A stretch of 64,000 nucleotides of DNA, from NCBI RefSeq assembly GCF_002934685.1, contig NZ_NKHL01000090.1, positions 1 to 64,000 on the forward strand, in the 5' to 3' direction. The position numbers and the translations under genes were made by a program. Below the pieces are notes generated by a model, which made no database searches, had not been told where the DNA came from, and saw only the letters and a list, made by a program, of their open reading frames with translations. This document shows, piece after piece, positions 57,289-64,000 of the stretch (its first letter is position 1; each line of letters starts with the position of its first letter). This DNA is from Pseudomonas bohemica. GTDB lineage: Bacteria; Pseudomonadota; Gammaproteobacteria; Pseudomonadales; Pseudomonadaceae.

Positions 57289-57726
57289 CTAAGCCAGTCC
57301 CTTCAGCACGGTCGCAATACACTGCAACACTCGCGCGTCGCCCCGCTCGCCCCAATACAGCGCGATCAGATGCTTGCCTGCCTCGACCTTGTAGACATCA
57401 GCCGGCAGCGTCTGAAAATGCGCAAGCAAGCGCGCATCGTCACATGCCTCGCGCCATTGATTGACCCAGTTTCCGGGGGTCATCTGCCAGTAGACCCACG
57501 CGTCGGGCTCCCGACGGGCGCGAGGCCGGTGATATTGTGCGCAGGGACTTGGCGGCTCCACCGGCAGCCAATGTGGCCACTCTTGCGGGATCAGCTGCAT
57601 TGCCAGTCCCATGCGTCGAGCCTCCATGCGCATCGCCATGCGCCCGCTCTGGGAACGGGACGGCCGCAGCCATACAAGAGGACTTAAAACAACGGCAATG
57701 ATTGACAGCACTATCCACACCGTCAT
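57289..57726 (-). CDS. Membrane-anchored conserved hypothetical protein
   Basis: A 145-residue protein with one N-terminal helix (VWIVLSIIAVVLSPLVWL) and a basic, Trp-rich soluble domain with EARRMGLAMQLIPQEWPHWLP and WVYWQMTPGNWVNQWREACDDA. No family is recognised; it appears conserved next to the universal stress gene in Pseudomonas. Start ATG 57726 (MTVWIV) gives a normal membrane anchor, and the longer frame adds 14 residues. Its stop lies close to the plus-strand terminator. Confidence 0.68.
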   Translation of the reverse strand: MTVWIVLSIIAVVLSPLVWLRPSRSQSGRMAMRMEARRMGLAMQLIPQEWPHWLPVEPPSPCAQYHRPRARREPDAWVYWQMTPGNWVNQWREACDDARLLAHFQTLPADVYKVEAGKHLIALYWGERGDARVLQCIATVLKGLA

Positions 57727-57836
57727 ATCTGTATGCCCCCACCGCGACGAGCGGCGAACAAAACACAAAGGCGTGCCATGAAGCGCCCGAAAAGAGCCAT
57801 AATCAAAACCATCGCAGACCTCAGAAGGAACATCCC

Positions 57837-58283
57837 ATGTCCTATTTACACATTCTGGTAGCCGTGGACCTCACTGAAGAGTGCGACCCCGTTATCAAGA
57901 AAGCCATTGGGCTGACGCTTGCCAATCCAGACGCCAAGCTTTCGCTGGTACATATCGTCGAACCCATGGCCATGGCCTTTGGCGGCGATGTGCCCATGGA
58001 CCTGTCTCAACTCCAGCAACAACAGTTCGATCAAGCCAAGGAAAAACTCGAAGCACTGAAACGGAAATACCCTGATGTAAAAACTGGCGATGCGCATCTG
58101 ACCTATGGCCAGCCTCGCCAGGAAATTCATCAACTGGCGAAAGACAACCATGTCGACCTGATCGTCGTCGGCAGTCATGGCCGCCACGGCCTGTCGCTGC
58201 TGCTGGGCTCCACCGCCAATGATGTACTGCACGGCGCGCCTTGCGACGTGCTGGCAGTGCGGCTGGTCAAACGCGCCGAGTAA
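57837..58283 (+). CDS. Universal stress protein A family
   Basis: A 148-residue single-domain UspA protein. It starts MSYLHILVAVDLTEECDP and has the ATP-binding loop GSHGRHGLSLLLGSTANDVL near residues 112-131. It may bind ATP and help survival under starvation or low oxygen. It sits between the hypothetical gene and an ABC-F gene and is followed by a bidirectional terminator. ATG 57837 follows AGAAGGAA; no ANR box was seen upstream. Confidence 0.92.
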   Translation: MSYLHILVAVDLTEECDPVIKKAIGLTLANPDAKLSLVHIVEPMAMAFGGDVPMDLSQLQQQQFDQAKEKLEALKRKYPDVKTGDAHLTYGQPRQEIHQLAKDNHVDLIVVGSHGRHGLSLLLGSTANDVLHGAPCDVLAVRLVKRAE

Positions 58284-58302
58284 CCGCCCAGTCAAAACAA
58301 AA

Positions 58303-58336
58303 GCCCGAACCCTTGAAGGGGCTCGGGCTTTTTTTG
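58303..58336. terminator. Bidirectional terminator between usp and uup
   Basis: AGCCCGA (58303-58309) and TCGGGCT (58324-58330) form the outer stem, with a CCC/GGG inner stem, followed by a T6 run on the plus strand. A-rich sequence on the other side gives a T-rich run on the minus strand. It serves the two converging genes. Confidence 0.85.
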
Positions 58337-58349
58337 CAGCGTTAGCCGG

Positions 58350-60269
58350 TCACTCGTCCAGCTCGGCCCAACGCTCGACCAGCACATCCAGCTCTTTATT
58401 CAACTGCTCAAGCGAAGCCAGGACCTTGGCAGTCTCAATCGCTGGACGCTGGTAGAAAGCCGGGTCGGCAATCTGGGCCTCAACACTGGCGATCTGCTGC
58501 TCCTTGGCATCGATCTCACCTGGCAACGCTTCCAACTCGCGCTGAAGTTTGTAGCTGAGTTTCTTCTTGGCGGCAGGCGCTGCTTCCTGTACCGGGGCAG
58601 GAGCTGCCGCGGGCTCAACGATCGCGGAGTTCAAGTCAGCCTTGCCGGACTTACTCTCGGTCACCCCCAGCAGGCGCGGTGAGCCGCCCTGACGCAGCCA
58701 GTCCTGATAGCCACCCACGAACTCCCGCACCTTGCCCTCGCCTTCGAACACCAGGGTGCTGGTGACGACGTTATCGAGGAATGCCCGGTCGTGGCTGACC
58801 ATCAATACGGTGCCCTTGAAGGTCAACAGCACTTCTTCGAGCAGCTCGAGGGTTTCGACGTCCAGGTCGTTGGTCGGTTCATCGAGCACCAGCAGGTTGG
58901 CTGGCTTGCTGAACAGCTTGGCCAGCAGCAAACGCGCGCGCTCGCCACCCGACAGCGCCTTGACCGGCGTGCGTGCACGTTGAGGGCTGAACAGGAAATC
59001 GCCCAGATAACTCAGGACATGGCGGCTCTGGCCGTCGATGTCGATGAAGTCACGTCCTTCGGCGACGTTGTCGATCACGGTCTTTTCCAGATCTAGCTGG
59101 TGACGCAACTGGTCGAAGTACGCGACGTCCAGCCGCGTACCGACTTCAACCGAGCCGCTGGTGGGCTTGAGGTTGTCGAGCATCAGCTTGAGCAGCGTGG
59201 TCTTGCCGGTACCGTTGGCACCCAGCAGGCCGATGCGGTCTTCGCGCTGCAGGACCATGGAGAAATCCTTGATCAGCGTCGGCCCGCCCGGGTGAGCGAA
59301 ACTGACGTTTTCCAGGACCATGACCTGTTTGCCGGATTTATCGGCGGTGTCCAACTGAATATTGGCCTTGCCGGTGCGCTCACGACGTTCGCCGCGTTCG
59401 ACGCGTAACGCCTTGAGTGCGCGTACGCGGCCTTCGTTACGGGTACGACGGGCCTTGATGCCCTGACGAATCCACACTTCTTCCTGCGCCAGACGCTTGT
59501 CGAACAACGCGTTGGCGGTTTCCTCGGCCGCGAGCATCGCTTCCTTGTGCACCAGGAAGCTGGCGTAGTCGCCATTCCAGTCGATCAGGCCGCCACGGTC
59601 CAGTTCAAGGATGCGCGTGGCAAGGTTTTGCAGGAAGGACCGGTCGTGGGTAATGAACAACACCGCGCCCTGGAATTCCTTCAGGGCTTCTTCGAGCCAG
59701 GCGATGGCGCCGATGTCCAGGTGGTTGGTCGGTTCGTCGAGCAGCAGCAGATCGGGCTCGGAAACCAGAGCCTGGGCCAGTAGCACACGACGACGCCAGC
59801 CGCCGGACAGCTCGGCGAGAGTCTTGTCGGCGGGCAGTTGCAGGCGACTGAGGGTGCTGTCGACCAGTTGCTGCAGGCGCCAGCCGTCACGGGCTTCGAG
59901 ATCCGACTGGACGTGCATCAGCTTGTCGAGATCTTCTGCGGTGACGATGTTCTGGCTCAAATGGTGGTATTCGGCGAGCAAGGCGCCCACGCCATCCAGG
60001 CCTTCAGCCACCACGTCGAAAACCGTGCGGCCGTCGGCCACGGGTAGTTCCTGGGGCAATTCGCCGATCTTCAGGCCCGGCGCACGCCAGACGCTGCCGT
60101 CATCGGGCAGTTGCACGCCCCTGACCAGCTTCAACATACTGGATTTACCAGTGCCATTGCGGCCGATGATGCAGACCCGCTCTCCACGGGCGATCTGCCA
60201 GGACACCTTGTCCAACAACGGCATGGCGCCGAACGCAAGGGACACATCGCTGAATTTGAGCAGGGTCAT
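58350..60269 (-). CDS. uup: ABC-F family ATPase Uup
   Basis: A 639-residue soluble protein with two ATPase domains, each with Walker A (GRNGTGKSS near residue 38 and GANGTGKTT near 350) and signature (LAELSGGWRRR and VKALSGGERAR). The Uup-type C-terminal coiled coil lies at about residues 555-639 after an Ala/Pro linker. ABC-F proteins act on ribosomes; Uup also affects transposon excision and binds DNA through its tail. ATG 60269 (MTLLKFSDV) is the usual start. Confidence 0.93.
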   Translation of the reverse strand: MTLLKFSDVSLAFGAMPLLDKVSWQIARGERVCIIGRNGTGKSSMLKLVRGVQLPDDGSVWRAPGLKIGELPQELPVADGRTVFDVVAEGLDGVGALLAEYHHLSQNIVTAEDLDKLMHVQSDLEARDGWRLQQLVDSTLSRLQLPADKTLAELSGGWRRRVLLAQALVSEPDLLLLDEPTNHLDIGAIAWLEEALKEFQGAVLFITHDRSFLQNLATRILELDRGGLIDWNGDYASFLVHKEAMLAAEETANALFDKRLAQEEVWIRQGIKARRTRNEGRVRALKALRVERGERRERTGKANIQLDTADKSGKQVMVLENVSFAHPGGPTLIKDFSMVLQREDRIGLLGANGTGKTTLLKLMLDNLKPTSGSVEVGTRLDVAYFDQLRHQLDLEKTVIDNVAEGRDFIDIDGQSRHVLSYLGDFLFSPQRARTPVKALSGGERARLLLAKLFSKPANLLVLDEPTNDLDVETLELLEEVLLTFKGTVLMVSHDRAFLDNVVTSTLVFEGEGKVREFVGGYQDWLRQGGSPRLLGVTESKSGKADLNSAIVEPAAAPAPVQEAAPAAKKKLSYKLQRELEALPGEIDAKEQQIASVEAQIADPAFYQRPAIETAKVLASLEQLNKELDVLVERWAELDE

Positions 60270-60354
60270 GAGCTTCTCCAAAAACCGGGGGCGCATTCTA
60301 CCTGAGATACTGGGGGATGGCTTTAAAACGTTATTCAGGTGCCCGGCGGGCCTA

Positions 60355-60525
60355 TTCGTGAGCGCTCTCACTCCTACATCTTCGGCAACGTGCCATGGCC
60401 TGCTGGACCGGGTTGGTAGCCTGGTGCCCGGCCCAGTTTTTTGTGATCTGGTTCAAGGCAACGCACTCGGTCTATCGGAATGCGGCACATTGCCACAATG
60501 TGGGAGAGAGCCTGCTCACGAATGA
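60355..60525. repeat. REP-like pair upstream of slt
   Basis: CGTGAGCGCTCTCACTCCTAC (60357-60377) and, inverted, TGTGGGAGAGAGCCTGCTCACG (60500-60521) are facing copies of a GAGC-GCTC type REP element, about 120 bases apart. They fill part of the 415-base gap between uup and slt; no gene is seen there. Confidence 0.55.
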
Positions 60526-60684
60526 GCCCAAAGAGCATCAAAGCAAGAATCTAGAGCCATCCCGCTGTCCTCAACTGCAATCATTTGTTTCTATCCGTTC
60601 CCCCCGACACCTTCGCGCTTCAACCGGCGCTGGCAACAGGCTAAGCTAGCGACACTTTTCACGGTTCATCTGCACGGAAGTCTC

Positions 60685-62613
60685 ATGCGCAGTCGTTTGT
60701 TAAGCCTTTTGTCCTGCCTGCTTCTGTCGGCCACCGCTGCCCAGTCCGTCCAAGCGGTCGATCTCACCACCCAACGTCAATACTACGATCAAGCCAAACG
60801 GGCCCTGGCCAAGGGCGATGCCGGCCCGTATCGCATGTACGGGCAGGCGCTGGCCGATTACCCGCTCGAGCCTTATCTGGCGTACGACGAGCTGACCGCT
60901 CGCCTGAACACCGCGAGCAATGATGAAGTCGAGCGCTTCCTTGGAGAACATGGCGACCTGCCCCAGGCCAACTTCATGAAGTTGCGCTGGCTGCGCCTGC
61001 TGGCGTCCCGTGGCGACTGGCAACCGTTCGTCAAATATTACGATCCCAAACTCAATTTTGCCGAACTGGACTGCCTGTACGGCTCTTACCAGCTCAGCCA
61101 TAACCTGCGCTCGGAAGGCTACGCCAACGCCGAAAAGCTCTGGATGACCGGCAAGACCCTGCCAACCGCTTGCGACACCTTCTTCACCCAGTGGGCCGTT
61201 GAAGGCCAGTTGACCGAACAGAAGCGCTGGCAGCGCGCCAAACTGGCGGCGCAGGCGCGCAACTATGCGCTGGCCAACCAGTTGGTCAATAGCATGACTA
61301 CCCTCGCCCCTCAGGGTCTTCTGCTGATCGCCGTGGCGCAGAAACCTGAGATGGTCAACAACCAGGGGCAATTCATGCCTGCCGATGAAGCCATGTCCGA
61401 CGTCGTCGGTCTGGGCCTGCGGCGTCTGGCCAAGCAAGACCCGCAGCGGGCGATGGAGCTGCTGGACAGCTACTCGCCCATGTTGCATTTCTCCCACGAA
61501 GAACAGGTACAGATCGCCAAGGAGATCGGCCTGACCCTGGCGCGTAGTTACGACGATCGCGCACTCGGACTCATGACCAAATACGATCCGGACCTTCGCG
61601 ACGACACCGTCACTGAATGGCGCCTGCGACTGCTGCTGCGTCTTGGTCGATGGAATGACGCCTACGAACTGACCCGCCGCCTGCCTCAGGACCTGGCGAC
61701 TACCAACCGCTGGCGCTACTGGCAGGCCCGCTCGCTGGAACTGTCGCAACCCAACAGCCCGCTGCTGCCGGCGATGTACAAGGCCGTGGCCAAGGAGCGT
61801 GACTTCTACGGTTTCCTCGCCGCAGACCGCACGCAGACGCCTTACATGCTCAACAACAAGCCGCTGCCGCTGACCCAGGCGACGATCAACAAGGTGCGCA
61901 ATACCCCCGGCGTACGCCGTGCACTTGAATTCTATGAGCGTGGCGAAGTGGTCAACGGTCGCCGCGAGTGGTATCACGTGACACGCCGCTTCACCCGTGA
62001 CGAAATGGTCGCCCAGGCCAAGCTGGCCTATGACATGCGCTGGTACTTCCCGGCCATTCGCACCATCAGTCAGGCCCAGTACTGGGATGATCTGGACATC
62101 CGCTTCCCGATGGCGCACCGCGATACCCTGGTTCGGGAAGCGCAGATCCGCGGATTGCACTCCAGCTGGGTGTTCGCTATCACGCGACAGGAAAGCGCGT
62201 TCATGGACGACGCCCGCTCAGGCGTCGGTGCAAGCGGCCTGATGCAGTTGATGCCAGCGACCGCCAAAGAGACGGCTCGTAAGTTCAGCATCCCGCTGGC
62301 CTCCCCCGCCCAAGTGCTGGACCCTGACAAGAATATCCAGCTCGGGGCGGCCTATCTGAGCCAGGTCCACGCGCAGTTCAATGGCAACCGGGTGCTGGCG
62401 TCGGCAGCCTATAACGCAGGTCCCGGTCGCGTAAAACAGTGGCTCAAAGGCGCGAACCATCTGGCGTTCGATGTCTGGGTCGAAAGCATTCCGTTCGACG
62501 AAACCCGCCAGTATGTGCAGAACGTGCTGTCTTATGCGGTGATCTACGGCCAGAAGCTCAATGTTCCGCAGCCGCTGGTGGACTGGCATGAGCGGTTTTT
62601 CGATGATTTGTGA
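60685..62613 (+). CDS. slt: Soluble lytic murein transglycosylase Slt
   Basis: A 642-residue periplasmic enzyme that cleaves peptidoglycan glycan strands. A signal peptide ends near QSVQAVD. A long helical superhelix (U and L domains) fills residues 30-470. The catalytic SLT domain has Glu503 in TRQESAFMDDARSGVGASGLMQLMP, followed by the AAYLSQ and YNAGPGR motifs. It matches the place of PA3020 in P. aeruginosa. Confidence 0.95.
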   Translation: MRSRLLSLLSCLLLSATAAQSVQAVDLTTQRQYYDQAKRALAKGDAGPYRMYGQALADYPLEPYLAYDELTARLNTASNDEVERFLGEHGDLPQANFMKLRWLRLLASRGDWQPFVKYYDPKLNFAELDCLYGSYQLSHNLRSEGYANAEKLWMTGKTLPTACDTFFTQWAVEGQLTEQKRWQRAKLAAQARNYALANQLVNSMTTLAPQGLLLIAVAQKPEMVNNQGQFMPADEAMSDVVGLGLRRLAKQDPQRAMELLDSYSPMLHFSHEEQVQIAKEIGLTLARSYDDRALGLMTKYDPDLRDDTVTEWRLRLLLRLGRWNDAYELTRRLPQDLATTNRWRYWQARSLELSQPNSPLLPAMYKAVAKERDFYGFLAADRTQTPYMLNNKPLPLTQATINKVRNTPGVRRALEFYERGEVVNGRREWYHVTRRFTRDEMVAQAKLAYDMRWYFPAIRTISQAQYWDDLDIRFPMAHRDTLVREAQIRGLHSSWVFAITRQESAFMDDARSGVGASGLMQLMPATAKETARKFSIPLASPAQVLDPDKNIQLGAAYLSQVHAQFNGNRVLASAAYNAGPGRVKQWLKGANHLAFDVWVESIPFDETRQYVQNVLSYAVIYGQKLNVPQPLVDWHERFFDDL

Positions 62614-62628
62614 GTGATGCGAGATTCC

Positions 62629-62692
62629 GTAACGACCGGCTTGCCGGCGGGGGCGTTCTGAAGATCGCTACCGCTGGCAAGCCGGGCTGCTA
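62629..62692. repeat. REPIN: inverted pair of REP elements
   Basis: CGACCGGCTTGCCGGCGG and, inverted, CCGCTGGCAAGCCGGGCTG lie about 20 bases apart in a near-perfect palindrome, extended by CCGTA/TACGG ends. This is the REPIN form common in P. fluorescens. Confidence 0.75.
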
Positions 62693-62739
62693 CGGATATC
62701 GGGATGGCCTGCTGTTCAGCGGCGGGTCGGTAACAACCC

Positions 62740-63549
62740 TCACTCCAATACCTCTACCTCCATCCCCACCTCCACGATACCCGGCCCGTCGTTGACCATG
62801 TTCTGTCCGAACCAGATCTGGCCTTCTTTCTCGCGATAGGTCTTGAGCGTGCTCAGCGGTTCGCGATCGTCGCTACGTTCGCCCGTGACAGGATCGATGG
62901 TAGTAAGGATGCAACGCGCACAGCCGCTGAGCAGGCGGAACTCCATGTCGCCGATTCGAATGCGCTTCCAGCCATCCTCGGCGAAGGCGCCGGCGCCCTC
63001 CACCACCAGATTCGGACGAAAACGCAACATTTCCTGGGGGCGGCCGATGCGTGCCGACAGATCGTCCAGCGAAGCCTGACCGATCAGCAGCAACGGGAAG
63101 CCATCGGCAAACCCGACCCGGTCATCGACGGTGCCATAGCCTGACGGCAACCAGCGGGCGCGTTCCTTGGGGACATGCACCAGACGCGTGGGCTTGCCGA
63201 TGAAGTCGCTGACCCAACGCGCCGCTTCGTCGCCAGCATCGGGCACCCGCAGCGTGTCGCGCCAGACCGTGACACCCCGCAGGTTGTCTTCGACATTCTC
63301 CGGCAGCGCGACATCCAGCGCAGAGGTGCCCGGCGCCGACAGTGTCACACCGCCGGCGTCGTTCCACAGCACCGAGAGCTGCGACATATGAGGCAAGGCG
63401 CGCTGAGTGAAAAAGCGCCCATTACTCTCGTCCACCAGCATCCAGCGTCGATCCCCGGTCAAGCCCAGCTCATCAAAGCCGGCCTGTTGCAGCGGTTCTG
63501 CTTTGCAGGATTTCAGGGGATAGCGGTATAGCGCGTTGAGGTGCAGCAT
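62740..63549 (-). CDS. MOSC domain protein
   Basis: A 269-residue protein with an N-terminal MOSC_N beta-barrel (LNALYRYPLKSCKAE) and a MOSC domain. The conserved Cys that may bind molybdenum is in RLLSGCARCILTTIDPVTGE, and the C-terminal ETLSTLKTYR-like stretch is present. It resembles the front part of E. coli YcbX but lacks the 2Fe-2S ferredoxin tail, so it would need a separate electron donor. ATG 63549 is preferred over a start 11 codons earlier. Confidence 0.88.
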   Translation of the reverse strand: MLHLNALYRYPLKSCKAEPLQQAGFDELGLTGDRRWMLVDESNGRFFTQRALPHMSQLSVLWNDAGGVTLSAPGTSALDVALPENVEDNLRGVTVWRDTLRVPDAGDEAARWVSDFIGKPTRLVHVPKERARWLPSGYGTVDDRVGFADGFPLLLIGQASLDDLSARIGRPQEMLRFRPNLVVEGAGAFAEDGWKRIRIGDMEFRLLSGCARCILTTIDPVTGERSDDREPLSTLKTYREKEGQIWFGQNMVNDGPGIVEVGMEVEVLE

Positions 63550-63621
63550 GGACGCGTCCTTATGACTGAGCACAAAAACCACACTTTATACGAGCCATCA
63601 TGCCAGCGAACGATACAGATA

Positions 63622-63651
63622 CAAAAAAGCCCCTCCATACAGCGAGGGGCT
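63622..63651 (-). terminator. Rho-independent terminator after the CheV-like gene
   Basis: AGCCCCTC (63628-63635) and GAGGGGCT (63644-63651) form an eight-base stem with an eight-base loop; on the minus strand a T-run follows. It lies 27 bases after the stop at 63678. Confidence 0.85.
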
Positions 63652-63677
63652 AAAAGAAACGGCTGAAGCACGCTAAA

Positions 63678-64000
63678 TCAGTTGTCGAGCATCAAGCGCT
63701 CACGTACCACGTCCACCAGTTTGTCCGGCTGGAATTTGGACAGGAAGTTGTCGCAACCGACCTTCTTGACCATCGATTCGTTGAAGCTGCCCGACAGCGA
63801 TGTGTGCAAGACCACGTAGAGGCCACGCAAGCGCGGGTCGTTGCGAATCTCGGTGGTCAGCCGATAGCCGTCCATCTCCGGCATTTCTGCGTCGGTGAAC
63901 ACCATCAGCAGCTTGTCGGTCATCACCTCGCCACTGTCTGCCCAACCCTTGAGCAGGTTCAGCGCCTTGAGGCCGTCACTGGCGACGTGCATCTTGACGC
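63678..64000 (-). CDS. CheV-like chemotaxis protein, C-terminal receiver part
   Basis: Only the last 107 codons or so are in the window; the gene continues beyond the right edge. The visible part is a response-regulator receiver with phospho-acceptor Asp in MVFTDAEMPEMDGYRLT, the Thr in HTSLSGSFN and Lys in LSKFQPDKL near the end. The HTSLSGSFN phrase and the VxxGCDNFLSKF stretch are typical of CheV, which couples a CheW-like domain to a receiver. The CheW part is not visible, so the identity is inferred from the receiver alone. Confidence 0.78.
   Translation of the reverse strand, partial: VKMHVASDGLKALNLLKGWADSGEVMTDKLLMVFTDAEMPEMDGYRLTTEIRNDPRLRGLYVVLHTSLSGSFNESMVKKVGCDNFLSKFQPDKLVDVVRERLMLDN

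Noticed and set aside
57153..57464. An open frame crossing the plus-strand terminator
   Set aside because: It reads straight through a strong terminator and into the opposite-strand gene, so it is unlikely to be a real protein.

Overview
The window is GC-rich, gene-dense bacterial chromosome from a Pseudomonas, most likely the P. fluorescens group. The best support is the right-hand block: MTI phosphorylase, nagZ, psrA, lexA, sulA, two small conserved genes, topA, a DUF1653 gene, fadA, fadB, a universal stress gene, an ABC-F gene and slt. From memory this matches the order of PA3004 to PA3020 in P. aeruginosa PAO1. REP/REPIN-type palindromes between genes, PsrA and LexA operators and Crc/Hfq-like A-rich motifs fit the same genus. 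I see no rRNA, tRNA, CRISPR array, insertion sequence or prophage.

Layout. 1-1948: leftward cytochrome bd operon (cydP-cydA-cydB, cydB cut by the window edge) with an ANR/FNR box. 2321-5208: a membrane diguanylate cyclase between two related periplasmic solute-binding proteins. 5471-8533: EptA-type lipid A phosphoethanolamine transferase, an AraC regulator and a LysE exporter. 8834-13086: aldehyde dehydrogenase, ArsR regulator, NCS2 nucleobase permease and a LEA2-type lipoprotein. 13346-15979: hybrid histidine kinase. 16039-20505: LysR regulator, UxaA-family dehydratase and L-lactate-type permease. 20642-25446: IclR regulator divergent from an EmrAB/OMF-type tripartite efflux operon. 25475-27332: small conserved proteins. 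27641-29820: D-tartrate dehydratase and a divergent LysR regulator. 30211-33776: pqi (MCE) lipid-transport operon with PqiA split over two genes. 34107-34571: lone XRE regulator. 34658-41568: L-arabinose uptake and lactonase genes (araFGH, SMP-30 lactonase, FadR-type regulator) and a secreted aldose 1-epimerase. 41895-45211: a small DUF6555-like gene, an orphan sulfonate-type binding protein, a DUF533 protein and a HAD phosphatase. 45260-64000: the conserved core block, then a MOSC protein and the end of a CheV-like gene.

How the parts work together. The left two thirds is mostly accessory metabolism: uptake and breakdown of sugar acids, pentose and nucleobases, each beside its own regulator. 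Several of these genes carry A-rich motifs at their ribosome binding sites, suggesting shared Crc/Hfq catabolite control. The right third is housekeeping: SOS response, fatty acid beta-oxidation with its sensor PsrA, peptidoglycan recycling and DNA topology. The least explained items are the binding-protein/cyclase trio, a plus-strand terminator with no gene behind it upstream of fadB, a structured gap before lysE, and a small cluster of DnaA-box-like sites near 43.5 kb.
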